Positions 54,104 through 62,759 of a DNA stretch of 64,000 bases are shown one piece after another. The translations under genes were made by a program, and so were the position numbers. Under the pieces are notes generated by a model. It did not search any database, was not told where the DNA came from, and was given only the letters and a program-made list of their open reading frames with translations. Every line of letters begins with the position of its first letter. The first letter of the stretch is position 1. Origin of the DNA: Pseudomonadota bacterium (lineage in GTDB: Bacteria > Pseudomonadota > Gammaproteobacteria > Pseudomonadales > Pseudohongiellaceae); NCBI GenBank assembly GCA_027623555.1, contig JAQBSZ010000014.1, positions 38,240 to 102,239 of the forward strand, in the 5' to 3' direction.

Positions 54104-55309
54104 ATCCAGCTGACGCAATTGTTCCTGCAGTTCATCAAACTTCTGTGGATGCTTGAGAACCCCCTGACAAATTTCCGCCGCGCGTAGCAGAAAGACTCGT
54201 GATGCCTCGTGCCCGGGATACTGACGCGCAAAATTGCTGAGTAATTTAACAGTCACGACATATTGAGGTTGCGAGACGCTTTGCTGCTCCAGCCAATGCA
54301 GCAGGGACTCGTCCGCCACGGTAAACTCTGCGTCTTCGTTAAGGCTCCACTGACACAGACTCAACGCGCGCATTGAATTTTGCTGTTCTCGCAGCACCGG
54401 CAAGTAGAGCTTGATGAAATGCAGCGCCGGTCGTTTGACCGGCCACTGCGAGATGTAGCCAAACACCGCTTCGAATCTCGCCCACCCGCCAATCGAGATC
54501 ACCGGGGTAAGCAGCTTGATGGCTGCATCGACTCTCCTGTCCTTCAAGTTCCAGTACGCGTCTTCCAATACCTTGTGCAGCATGGCGTTGTCGGCGTAGA
54601 ACTGCTCGACCGCCGCCTCTTCCTGGCCACGGCTGGTGATGGAATGCAGAGCATCGGAGTGCGCGCAGGCGATCAAGCCCAGGTATCTAAAATAAACCAG
54701 GAAGCCATAGAGGCCCAGGGGAAGGATAAACAGAAACGTAACCCAGCTGGCTATAAACAGCGTAACTAGCGAGAGGATCAGGGCAAAGAGTAGCCCCGTC
54801 GCCGCCACATACTGCCAGCCAGTGATCAGCATAACGCCAATCAATGTCAGCGGATTGATGATCTCGAAGAAGTCTTCATAGAGGGCGTTCACCAGCAGCG
54901 AAGCCGGGAACACCAGGATCGTGAAAATCAGGATCGCCAGTGCCAGGTAGGCAAGATTCATGGCAAACAATTGCCAGATGATGACGCCAAAGAACAACAG
55001 CATTAACAGCTGCCGTTTGAACCGTCCGCGCCCTTGTAGAATGTCGAAAAATTTCAGAGGGAGCGTGGGAGGAGTCGCTTTTCCCAGCGCCGACTCATCG
55101 ATGACTTCGAGTCCATACTCAAAGAAGGAATTGATAAGCATCACCAGCATGTACAAACCCATCACGTAAAGCGGTGCACCCATGGTGATGGCGTAACTGA
55201 ACAGGGCAGTGAGAACGAGGAAGTAAAACAGAATACAGAGAAACAGCATGCCGCTCACACATTCCATGTGCAGTGGATAGCGCAGCATTGAGATGAGAGG
55301 GTTTCTCAC
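54095..55309 (-). CDS. Multi-pass membrane protein with a TPR-like C-terminal domain
   Basis: The protein has 404 residues from GTG 55309, chosen since it sits behind GGGACAGGA and removes an unlikely basic leader; ATG 55288 is the alternative. Six hydrophobic segments cover residues about 15-215 with the motif ITMGAPLYVMGLYM. After LIACAHSDALHS the C-terminal 190 residues are helical repeats (NLKDRRVDAAIKLLTPVISI, HEASRVFLLRAAEICQGVL), like tetratricopeptide repeats. This architecture matches my memory of DUF4013-type proteins. Function unknown. Confidence 0.65.
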   Translation of the reverse strand: MRNPLISMLRYPLHMECVSGMLFLCILFYFLVLTALFSYAITMGAPLYVMGLYMLVMLINSFFEYGLEVIDESALGKATPPTLPLKFFDILQGRGRFKRQLLMLLFFGVIIWQLFAMNLAYLALAILIFTILVFPASLLVNALYEDFFEIINPLTLIGVMLITGWQYVAATGLLFALILSLVTLFIASWVTFLFILPLGLYGFLVYFRYLGLIACAHSDALHSITSRGQEEAAVEQFYADNAMLHKVLEDAYWNLKDRRVDAAIKLLTPVISIGGWARFEAVFGYISQWPVKRPALHFIKLYLPVLREQQNSMRALSLCQWSLNEDAEFTVADESLLHWLEQQSVSQPQYVVTVKLLSNFARQYPGHEASRVFLLRAAEICQGVLKHPQKFDELQEQLRQLDSA

Positions 55310-55332
55310 CAATCCTGTCCCTTTATAGCGAG

Positions 55333-56163
55333 TTACTGCGGAAGTGGATACCAGTCGCCTCGGCGATATTCGATGCCACTGCCTGCCAGCTCCTCTTCGA
55401 ACCTGTCGAGACTTTCGGCAACGCTGAGGCCGCCAGGCAATTCGGAAGGGCTGCCGTCCGGATCTGCCAACAGGCGTGCCCAATCCTGGTCGTAGTGATA
55501 CGTGTAGACAACAGCAGGATTCAGCAGACGGGTGCAGGCAGCCGCCGCCTGCGGTGTCATTCTGCCGCGCGGGATGTTCATCGGCATGAACGCCACGTCG
55601 ATATTAGCAAGCGCCTTTACCTCAGCCACACACTCGGTCACGCCGGCAAAGAACAGACGCTTGCCACCCAGGGTGATTACGTAGCCGTTAGCATCGCCTC
55701 TCGGGTGCTCTGGTGCGCCGGGAATAATGTCGTAGGCCGCGATGGCCTCGATGGTAACCCCGGCCACCTTCAAGGTGTCGCCGTTCGCCATCACCAGGCC
55801 GTCGGGTATCTGCTCCCGACCACTGGCGGTGATTATCACGCGAGTAGTGTCCAGGCTCAGGTGAGTGATAGCGTCTGCATCCAGGTGGTGACCCGGGTTG
55901 TCTGTCACCACGATCAGTTGTGCTGGCTTGGCATTGTCCAGACCGATGATGCTCCAGGGATCGATCTGCACAACGGTGTTTTCATATTCCAGTTGCACGC
56001 TGGAATGTACCAGCGGGGTTATCAGAATCTCGCCGCTGTCTGCCGGAAAACTGTCGGCATGGACATAGCTTGACAGCAGGGCAAGAGGCAGCAGGGCGAG
56101 TACCCACCTGGCCGGCACAGGCTGATTCGACTTTTCGAAAGACATCGGAAATGGTTGCTGCAT
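55333..56163 (-). CDS. Secreted metallo-beta-lactamase-fold protein with a degenerate metal motif
   Basis: The protein has 276 residues from ATG 56163, behind GAGGAG; starts at 56145 and 56184 are possible. A signal peptide ends YVHA. The fold is UlaG-like (SVQLEYENTVVQIDPWS, then a GTP-like LVVTDN). Where active enzymes have THxHxDH, this reads TDNPGHHLD, so two of the usual His ligands are missing. The later YHYDQDW His is kept. It could bind metal weakly, act on a different chemistry, or be non-catalytic. It lies 23 bp upstream of the membrane protein on the same strand. Confidence 0.7.
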   Translation of the reverse strand: MQQPFPMSFEKSNQPVPARWVLALLPLALLSSYVHADSFPADSGEILITPLVHSSVQLEYENTVVQIDPWSIIGLDNAKPAQLIVVTDNPGHHLDADAITHLSLDTTRVIITASGREQIPDGLVMANGDTLKVAGVTIEAIAAYDIIPGAPEHPRGDANGYVITLGGKRLFFAGVTECVAEVKALANIDVAFMPMNIPRGRMTPQAAAACTRLLNPAVVYTYHYDQDWARLLADPDGSPSELPGGLSVAESLDRFEEELAGSGIEYRRGDWYPLPQ

Positions 56164-56429
56164 CGGCCTGGTTCTCCTCGCCATGGGATGGGCCTTGCAG
56201 TATAAGCCGGCGCTTTTCTGCTTGGAACAGGAACAGGGAAAATATCCCGGCGCCAACGCAGGAAATCTCCCCAGAGAGTTCCTATACGGCGGCCGTGAGA
56301 CGAACTTGCACTGGGGAGAGCCAAAGGCACAAAACCGCTCCAAAAGGGGCTTGCACGCGCTATCGGTCGGCAGATATAGTGGTTGTTGAACGTTTTCACT
56401 CTTATTTGCAGCGAATGAGGAGCAACCCC

Positions 56430-57110
56430 ATGCGCGACAAGAAAAAGCCGGGCAAATCTCTGGACGCTATGCCAGAGAAAGACTCGGTAGTAAGGCACTT
56501 TTCCCCCGTCTCCCAATCCCGTCGCGACTTCCTCGAGAGCACCGGAGCCACGGTGGTTGCCACCGCCGCCGTGTCTGCCCTGGGACTCTCCACAGCCAGC
56601 GCCCAGCAGACCGATCCTGGCGCGGCGGCGCGTACGGCGATAAGCCTGACGGTAAACGGCACACTCCATCGTGTCGAGGTAGAGGATCGTTGGACCCTGG
56701 TGGAATTACTGCGGGACGAGCTTGACCTCACTGGCACCAAGATCGGCTGCAACCGCAGCGAATGTGGCGCCTGTACCGTACTGATGAATGGTACGCCAGT
56801 CTATTCCTGCTCTCAGCTCGCCGTGTGGGCAGATGGCGCCAGCATCCAGACGGTGGAAGGGTTGGCACAGAATGGCCAGCTGTCACCCGTACAACAGGCC
56901 TTCGTGGAGAACAACGGACCGCAGTGTGGTTTCTGCACGCCGGGTCAGTTGATGACAGCCACCGCCTTATTAATGAGTAATCCAAGTCCCAATGCCAATG
57001 AGGTACGCGATGCCTTGGTCGGTAACCTGTGTCGCTGCTCGAACTACAATGCCATCGTCGAGGCAGTCGTTGCCGCTGGCGCAGGCGAGATGCAGGGAGG
57101 TGCAGCATGA
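56430..57110 (+). CDS. Molybdenum hydroxylase 2Fe-2S subunit, Tat-exported (PaoA/CoxS-like)
   Basis: The protein has 226 residues from ATG 56430, behind GAGGAG. A twin-arginine leader (SRRDFLESTGATVVATAA) precedes the two [2Fe-2S] sites: plant-type CNRSECGACTVLMNG near 107 and the second, QCGFCTPGQLM ... GNLCRCSNYNAI. It relays electrons from the molybdenum cofactor to FAD. Export as part of a folded PaoABC-type complex fits the Tat signal. It overlaps the large subunit by 4 bp (ATGA). Confidence 0.93.
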   Translation: MRDKKKPGKSLDAMPEKDSVVRHFSPVSQSRRDFLESTGATVVATAAVSALGLSTASAQQTDPGAAARTAISLTVNGTLHRVEVEDRWTLVELLRDELDLTGTKIGCNRSECGACTVLMNGTPVYSCSQLAVWADGASIQTVEGLAQNGQLSPVQQAFVENNGPQCGFCTPGQLMTATALLMSNPSPNANEVRDALVGNLCRCSNYNAIVEAVVAAGAGEMQGGAA

Positions 57111-59275
57111 GCGAAGCAACCCGTATAGGACTCGCACCACTCAACACCATTGGTAACGATACGCCACGGGTCGATGCCGTCGAGCGCGTCACTGGTGCCG
57201 CCAAGTATAGCCGTGACTTCAAGTTGCCCGGCATGTTGTATGGCAAAGTACTGCGCAGCCCCCATCCTCATGCGCGCATCGTCAGCGTGGATACTTCCGA
57301 GGCTGCCCGACTGCCAGGCGTAGCTGCCATTATTACCCACGAAGATGCCAGGGTTGTCTGGGGCGCAGGCTCGGTCAATGGGGGTCGGCAATACAATGAT
57401 CCAACCAAGGATGCGACCCGACACCGACGCTATATTTTTAATAACCCGGTACGTTGCGTGGGCGATTCGGTAGCCGCCGTTGCCGCCACCAATCGACATA
57501 TCGCCGAAGAAGCGCTGGCGCTTATAAAAGTCGAGTATGAGCAATTACCGTTCGTTCTGGAACCAGAGGCTGCCCTGGAAGAAGGGGCTCCACAGATCTG
57601 GCCGGAGGGCAACCTGTGCCCTGACTTCCGCGGCAATTTCGTTCCCATGACTTCCAATGCCGGTGATGTGGAAGCCGGTTTTGCCGAGGCTGATCAGATC
57701 TTCGAAGAGAAATACCAGACCGGATTCATTCACAATGCGCAGATGGAACCACGCTGCTCACTGGCGAGTTGGGAAGCGGACAAACTGACGCTCTATACTC
57801 CCTCCCAGGGCATCTCCAACTGTCGTCACGACACGGCCCGGGATCTTGGCTTGCAGGATCACCAGGTGCGCATCATCACCCAGTACATGGGTGGCGGATT
57901 CGGCAATAAGAACCAGAACCAGGACTCGGACCTGATAGCGGCGACGCTCTCACGCCGCGCCGGTGCACCGGTGATGCTGGAATACTCACGCAAGGAAGAC
58001 TGGCTTGGTGTGCACGGCCGCTGGCCGACTTCCCAGTACTATAAGGTGGGCGTTAAAGACGATGGCACAGTGACTGCCATACAGATGCGTGGTTACAGTG
58101 GTATGGGTCCTTATCGTAAGAACTCCGGCGGCATCAGCGGAATGGAAGCCTATGCCTGTCCGAACCGGCAGCGCGATATCTTTCCGGTCTATACCAACCG
58201 CACTACCTCTGGAAATTTCCGGGCGCCGTCCGAACCCCATGGGTTCTACGGGATAGAAAGTATGATGGACGAGGTTGCCTACCAGATTGGTATGGACCCG
58301 GTGGAGTTCACGCTGAAGAATATGCTGCGGCCGACCGACGCTGTCCAGTTCACCAACTACTCTCTGGACGAGGTGATCTCCACCGGTGCCCAGCAATTTA
58401 ATTGGCAGGCGCGCCGCCGGGTCGTTCCCGGTTCCGATGACGGACCGATAAAGCGCGGTGCCGGCTTCTCTTTCATGATGTTTCGCGCCGGTCTGGGTAC
58501 CAGTAGTGCCATCGTACGGGTCAATGCCAGCGAGCAATACACCCTGTTCGTCGGCGTGACCGATATTGGCCCGGGTGCCAAGACCACAATGGGAATGATT
58601 GCCGCCGAAGCCTTGGGCGTGCCCTTATCCCAGGTCGAGGTCGTGTCCGGTGATACCGATCGCTGTCCCTATTCGGTGGGCGAATCCGGCAGTCGTACCA
58701 CCATCATGACCGGCTATGCGGTCGTTAAGGCCGTGGAAAATCTGCAGCAACAGATTGCGGCTCAGGGCCTGCCCAGTGGCGGTGATGTGCTGATTGGCTC
58801 TGCCACACCGGTGCCCACTACCGATGGTAAGGTGCGCAATTGTTTCGGTGCCCATTTTGTCGAAGTGGAAGTCGATACCCGTATAGGTACTACGCGCATA
58901 ACGAAGTATGTGGCCGTGCATGAGTCTGGCCGCATTATCAATCCCACTACTGCCAGAGACCAGATTCGCGGCGCGGCCATCCAGGGTATCGGCCAGGCGC
59001 TGCATGAAGACCTGCTCTATGACGCCGCCACCGGTCAACCCCTGACGCCGGGATACTACCGGGCCCGTCACCTGACCCATAAAGACATTCCCGAGATCGA
59101 AGTGACCTTTATCGAAGTGGATGATGGTTATGGGCCATTCGGTGCCAAGACCGCCGGTGAATCGGGAATTATCCTGGCACCGGCTGCCGTGGCTAACGCG
59201 ATCGCCAATGCCACGGGCAAGCGCATGACCTCAATACCAATAACGCGCGATAAAATATTGGGAGCGATGGCATGA
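57107..59275 (+). CDS. Molybdenum hydroxylase large subunit (xanthine-dehydrogenase family)
   Basis: The protein has 722 residues from ATG 57107. Moco-binding segments are YMGGGFGNKNQNQDSDLIAATLS near 262, FRAPSEPHGFYGIE near 370 and the catalytic-Glu loop GAKTAGESGI near 690. It is closest to PaoC/YagR-like aldehyde oxidoreductases rather than xanthine enzymes, which suits periplasmic detoxification of aldehydes; substrate not proven. It overlaps the FAD subunit gene by 4 bp. Confidence 0.94.
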   Translation: MSEATRIGLAPLNTIGNDTPRVDAVERVTGAAKYSRDFKLPGMLYGKVLRSPHPHARIVSVDTSEAARLPGVAAIITHEDARVVWGAGSVNGGRQYNDPTKDATRHRRYIFNNPVRCVGDSVAAVAATNRHIAEEALALIKVEYEQLPFVLEPEAALEEGAPQIWPEGNLCPDFRGNFVPMTSNAGDVEAGFAEADQIFEEKYQTGFIHNAQMEPRCSLASWEADKLTLYTPSQGISNCRHDTARDLGLQDHQVRIITQYMGGGFGNKNQNQDSDLIAATLSRRAGAPVMLEYSRKEDWLGVHGRWPTSQYYKVGVKDDGTVTAIQMRGYSGMGPYRKNSGGISGMEAYACPNRQRDIFPVYTNRTTSGNFRAPSEPHGFYGIESMMDEVAYQIGMDPVEFTLKNMLRPTDAVQFTNYSLDEVISTGAQQFNWQARRRVVPGSDDGPIKRGAGFSFMMFRAGLGTSSAIVRVNASEQYTLFVGVTDIGPGAKTTMGMIAAEALGVPLSQVEVVSGDTDRCPYSVGESGSRTTIMTGYAVVKAVENLQQQIAAQGLPSGGDVLIGSATPVPTTDGKVRNCFGAHFVEVEVDTRIGTTRITKYVAVHESGRIINPTTARDQIRGAAIQGIGQALHEDLLYDAATGQPLTPGYYRARHLTHKDIPEIEVTFIEVDDGYGPFGAKTAGESGIILAPAAVANAIANATGKRMTSIPITRDKILGAMA

Positions 59276-60258
59276 AAACACTAACAAATATCAACGCATC
59301 CACAATCCGTGAAGCCGTGCAGGCGGCACAGCAGGCGCGCGCGGCAGGACAGAGTTTCGCCTTCTCAGGCGGCGGCACCGATCTGCTGCAACAGATAAAA
59401 GACGGCACCGATCTGTCTGACGTCATCATCAACCTGCGCAATGTCGAGGAGGCAAAGAGTGTCGTCTCCAGCAGCGCCGAGGTTTCCATTGGCGGCCAGG
59501 TGACCCTGACTGAGCTGGCAGAAAACCCGCTGGTCATCGCCGGCTTAACCGCCATTGCCCAGGCGGCCGGCAGCGTCGGCACGCCGCAGATCCGCAACGT
59601 CGGCACCCTCGCTGGTAATGTCACCCAGCGGCCCTGGTGCTGGTATTACCGCAATGGCTTTAACTGCTTCAAGGCCGGCGGCGATCGCTGTTACTCGGTA
59701 AACGGAGAGAATGGTCAGCATGCCATCTACGGCGGCGGCCCCAGCTATATCGTGCACCCTTCCGATGTGGCGCCGGCGCTGGTTGCCTTCGATGCCGTGT
59801 TCCAGGTTTCCGGGCCCGACGGTGAGCGCGAATTATCGGCCGAGGAATTCTTCGTGCTGCCCATCACCAATCCAGCCCGAGAAAACTCGCTGGCAGCGGG
59901 CGAGCTGTTAACCGGCGTGCGCATTCCTGCAGTGTCGGCGAACACGGTGAGTACCTATTACAAAATCATGGACCGGGAAGCATGGACCCACGCCGAAGTA
60001 GGTGTGGCGTCGGTTATCCGCCGGGATGGCAATCAGGTGCAGAGTGCCAGTATCGTGCTGGCCGGCGTGGCACCGATTCCCTGGCGTGTTCAGGCAGTCG
60101 AGAATTTCCTGACGGGTAAGCAGATCAGCGAGTCAGTCGCTCGCGAGGCTGGCGAGCTCGCCATCGCCGATGCCCGACCGCTGGCCAAGAATGGCCACAA
60201 GTTACCGATGACCAGCGCCGCGATAGAAAGAGCGGTGCTGAGTCTCGCGGCGGGTTAG
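59272..60258 (+). CDS. Molybdenum hydroxylase FAD-binding subunit with an extra cysteine cluster (PaoB/YagS-like)
   Basis: The protein has 328 residues. The FAD site is AFSGGGTDLLQQIKDG near residue 24. The Cys-rich insert WCWYYRNGFNCFKAGGDRCYS (near residue 122) supplies ligands for a 4Fe-4S cluster as in E. coli PaoB. It is the third subunit of the complex, with operon neighbours 57107 and 60275. Confidence 0.93.
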   Translation: MKTLTNINASTIREAVQAAQQARAAGQSFAFSGGGTDLLQQIKDGTDLSDVIINLRNVEEAKSVVSSSAEVSIGGQVTLTELAENPLVIAGLTAIAQAAGSVGTPQIRNVGTLAGNVTQRPWCWYYRNGFNCFKAGGDRCYSVNGENGQHAIYGGGPSYIVHPSDVAPALVAFDAVFQVSGPDGERELSAEEFFVLPITNPARENSLAAGELLTGVRIPAVSANTVSTYYKIMDREAWTHAEVGVASVIRRDGNQVQSASIVLAGVAPIPWRVQAVENFLTGKQISESVAREAGELAIADARPLAKNGHKLPMTSAAIERAVLSLAAG

Positions 60259-60274
60259 GGTGTAACGGCTGATC

Positions 60275-60670
60275 ATGAACCGACGTGAATTCCTGCTGTT
60301 TCGCACCGAGGGCAGCCAGCGCGTAGCCGAGTTGTCCTGCGAAAAATTGTTCATGCATTTTCAGGATCTCAACTCTTCAGTGCAGCAGGGTCGCGAAGAA
60401 CAGGGCACTCTGGCCGATGCGGATTGGTGGGCAGGAGAACCGGCCCTGCTGATTAACACTATCGACCACGAAGAATTCTTCAGGGCGGTACTAAGTGACT
60501 TGCAGAATGTGGACCAGCTAAGTGTGAAGGACGTGGAATGGCTGGTGCAGGGAGATTTCCGGATTCGCGTCGATACCCTGCTCGCCGCCTTCCAGGCCGG
60601 GGGTGGCCAGGTCAGCTATCAGCAACCCAGCAGTGCAGCACTTCAGGAAGAGGTAAGTGTCCAGTTATGA
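60275..60670 (+). CDS. Small operon-linked protein, unknown
   Basis: The protein has 131 residues. No signal peptide, though MNRREFLLFR resembles a short leader without a hydrophobic core. It is acidic, helical and has no recognised domain. It follows the FAD subunit by 16 bp and its stop overlaps the lipoprotein start (ATGA). Position suggests a maturation or assembly factor for the molybdenum enzyme, but nothing in the sequence proves it. Confidence 0.6.
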   Translation: MNRREFLLFRTEGSQRVAELSCEKLFMHFQDLNSSVQQGREEQGTLADADWWAGEPALLINTIDHEEFFRAVLSDLQNVDQLSVKDVEWLVQGDFRIRVDTLLAAFQAGGGQVSYQQPSSAALQEEVSVQL

Positions 60671-61020
60671 AGCATTCCGCCCTTTGCAAAATCAGCAGCC
60701 TGTTGTTTGCTTTATTGTTATTGGCCGCCTGTGGTGCACCCACTGAGTCCAGCGACCCGAACATACAGACCGGATCGAGTGATGCCGAAATCAAGAGCCA
60801 GGTAGAGCGAGCGATCGCCGGGGCCAGCGATTTGCCAGCAGGCCTGATGGTCGCTGTCAACCAGGGCGCCGTGACTATATCTGGCTCGCTCGCCTGCGAA
60901 GACTGCGGTGGACAGCAAACGCCGGGTAATGTCGGCACGGTCCAGCAGAGCCTGGGTGCCATTGTCAGGGCAGTGCCCGGAGTCAACGATGTGCAGTTTT
61001 CACTCAGTTATGCCAATTAG
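60667..61020 (+). CDS. Lipoprotein with a BON-like domain
   Basis: The protein has 117 residues. Lipobox LLAAC (Cys about residue 21) follows a hydrophobic leader. The mature part (SDAEIKSQVERAIAGASDL, VAVNQGAVTISGSLACEDC, VRAVPGVNDVQ) shows the BON repeat layout, here with a CEDCGG insertion between the two strands. BON domains in the periplasm bind membranes or partner proteins. It is the last gene of the molybdenum hydroxylase operon. Confidence 0.8.
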   Translation: MKHSALCKISSLLFALLLLAACGAPTESSDPNIQTGSSDAEIKSQVERAIAGASDLPAGLMVAVNQGAVTISGSLACEDCGGQQTPGNVGTVQQSLGAIVRAVPGVNDVQFSLSYAN

Positions 61021-61388
61021 GCGAGCCTTGAATTCAACAGGGTGACAGGTCAGCGTCATCGCCTGAACCTGGCGAACTTTTCGTTAAGCACTCCCTGCAT
61101 TAGCACCCATTAGTCGATCACCGGAGTCATTGGGAGTTTTTGCAGGGAATTAGCCTGAAAACATTGAAGTTTCCCACACACCCGTCCCACAAAAGCGCGC
61201 TGGACGAATCGTCTGGCAAGTTCAAGCAGGTTCAATATTCTTTACTCTGAGCCACAAGGGATTCTTGCGTTGTGAATTTTCCTTAATATTACGCATATCC
61301 CCATAATTACTGCTATGTTTTAGGTCGTGAAGTAACCGGATCAATCGCGATTTCCATCAACAACCACTCCGTGGGATTGGCTCTGAAT
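61021..61388. other. Long intergenic region, mostly unassigned
   Basis: A 368-bp non-coding stretch. CTCCCTGCA near 61088 can pair with TGCAGGGA near 61140, a long hairpin that might end the upstream operon, though a T-run is weak (TTTTTG lies inside the loop). The 3' part is AT-rich (61265-61320) and should hold the promoter of the glycosylase. No repeat, tRNA or riboswitch recognised. Confidence 0.4.
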
Positions 61389-62072
61389 ATGAAGATATTT
61401 ACAGAAATCAAGGAACGGGCGGAACGCCGCAAGGGCGGCCAGGCCGGTCTCGAGAAATTGCTTCCAGCCATAAGTTCGGCGCGGCAATTGATTGCGATGC
61501 CGGATGACAGATACCTCGCGACGATGACGAAGTGCATCAACCAGGCCGGCTTCAGCTGGAAGGTCATCGAGAACAAGTGGCCGGAATTCGAAGAGGCGTT
61601 CTACGGCTTTGATCTGGGCAAGCTCGGGTTCCTGTCCCCCGAGCAGTGGGAGGCCTATACCAATGACCGCCGCGTAGTACGCAATTGGCAGAAGATCACG
61701 GCACTCAGACAGAATGTGTATTTCGTGCAGGAGGTCTCTGGCGAGCATAACGGCTTCGGCCGCTTTCTGGCCGCGTGGCCTGCTACCGACCAGGTTGGAC
61801 TGATGGCCTATCTGCACAAACACGGCTCCCGGCTGGGCGGCGCCAGTGCACAGTGGTTTCTGCGCCGGGTGGGGAAGGACTCATTCGTCTTGTCAAGCGA
61901 TGTGGTGACGGTGTTGAAGTCTGTCGGCCTGGACATTGCAGAAAAACCAACGAGCAAGCGTGATCTGAAAAAAGTGCAGGAGCAGTTCAATGCCTGGCAT
62001 AAGGAGACCGGATTGCCGATCAGCCATCTGAGCAGGATTGCCGCTTGTTCGGTCGGTGAGAATTACGTGTGA
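61389..62072 (+). CDS. DNA-3-methyladenine glycosylase I-like protein
   Basis: The protein has 227 residues from ATG 61389. It is a helical DNA-glycosylase fold: DDRYLATMTKCINQAGFSWK near residue 42 and a helix-hairpin-helix-like GSRLGGASAQWFLRRVGKDSFVLSSDVV near 146, with the catalytic Asp probably in the last stretch. It matches the Tag-related family in several proteobacteria. It excises alkylated bases. Its end lies 16 bp before the first possible start of the globin gene, so co-transcription is likely. Confidence 0.75.
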   Translation: MKIFTEIKERAERRKGGQAGLEKLLPAISSARQLIAMPDDRYLATMTKCINQAGFSWKVIENKWPEFEEAFYGFDLGKLGFLSPEQWEAYTNDRRVVRNWQKITALRQNVYFVQEVSGEHNGFGRFLAAWPATDQVGLMAYLHKHGSRLGGASAQWFLRRVGKDSFVLSSDVVTVLKSVGLDIAEKPTSKRDLKKVQEQFNAWHKETGLPISHLSRIAACSVGENYV

Positions 62073-62088
62073 ATGGGTGATTATGTAG

Positions 62089-62180
62089 ATGAATAGTTCA
62101 ATAAATAGTTCAATAAATAGTTCAATAAATAGTTCAATAAATAGTTAAATGAATAGCTCAATAAATAGATCAATGAATAG
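62089..62180 (+). repeat. 12-bp in-frame tandem repeat at the start of the globin gene
   Basis: From ATG 62089 the sequence repeats ATAAATAGTTCA (Asn-Ser-Ser-Ile), about five near-exact copies, followed by three diverged ones. One copy has TAA instead of TCA (62146-62148), creating a stop just before ATG 62149. All copies are in the reading frame of the globin. Confidence 0.85.
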
Positions 62181-62637
62181 TCATGCAATTAAGCAATCGA
62201 CAGGCAACCCCGCCACGCCGCTCGATGAAGACCGTTATGGATTTGAGGACACGTCGTTTCGTGCCGCCGGTGGCTACGAAGGACTGCAGGCCCTGGTGAA
62301 ATGTTTCTATGCCTACATGGAGACTTTGCCAGAAGCAAAGGCGGTTCGTGCCATGCATGCCGATGACCTAGCACTCATCGATTCAAAACTCACTCACTTT
62401 CTCTGCTACTGGTTGGGTGGCCCCAGGCACTTTGTCGAAAAACACGGTCCGGTAAGTATTCCCATGGCACACAAACATCTGCCTATCGGAGCGGCAGAGA
62501 GAGACGCCTGGCTATTGTGTATGGAGAAGGCGATTGCCAGGCAGCCCTTCAAAGAATCGTTCAAGAAGTATTTGCTGGCGCAACTGGCGATTCCTGCCGA
62601 GCGCATCAGAGAAGTTTGTGCCACCGATAAAAGATAA
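62149..62637 (+). CDS. Group II truncated haemoglobin
   Basis: The protein has 162 residues from ATG 62149; residues 1-12 are repeat-derived (NSSINRSMNSHA). The trHbII core follows: a Phe/Tyr-rich helix B (KCFYAYMET), the heme-contacting CD region, proximal-His helix (SIPMAHKHLPIG) and Trp in ERDAWLLC. These proteins bind oxygen or nitric oxide. The start region is a tandem repeat, and an extra start at 62089 lies upstream, cut off by one stop codon. It may alternatively start at 62173 (MNSHA). Confidence 0.85.
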   Translation: MNSSINRSMNSHAIKQSTGNPATPLDEDRYGFEDTSFRAAGGYEGLQALVKCFYAYMETLPEAKAVRAMHADDLALIDSKLTHFLCYWLGGPRHFVEKHGPVSIPMAHKHLPIGAAERDAWLLCMEKAIARQPFKESFKKYLLAQLAIPAERIREVCATDKR

Positions 62638-62648
62638 TGGAAAGTTAA

Positions 62649-62756
62649 TGGGGACAGATTTATTTTTCCTTCGTGTCTTTCAATATCTCACCTATCTTTC
62701 TATAGATAGGTGAGGAGACAGGCAAGGAGAAGGTGAGGAAAATAGCTCTGTCCCTA
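62649..62756. repeat. Palindromic RAYT/REP-like element with nested hairpin
   Basis: Outer arms are imperfect: GGGGACAGATTTATTTTTCC pairs with GGAAAATAGCTCTGTCCC. Inside, CTCACCTATC (62687-62696) and GATAGGTGAG (62705-62714) form a perfect 10-bp stem with an 8-nt loop. The GGGGACAGATTTATT sequence resembles widespread short palindromic repeats in gammaproteobacteria. It lies between convergent genes. Confidence 0.75.
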
Positions 62757-62759
62757 CGA

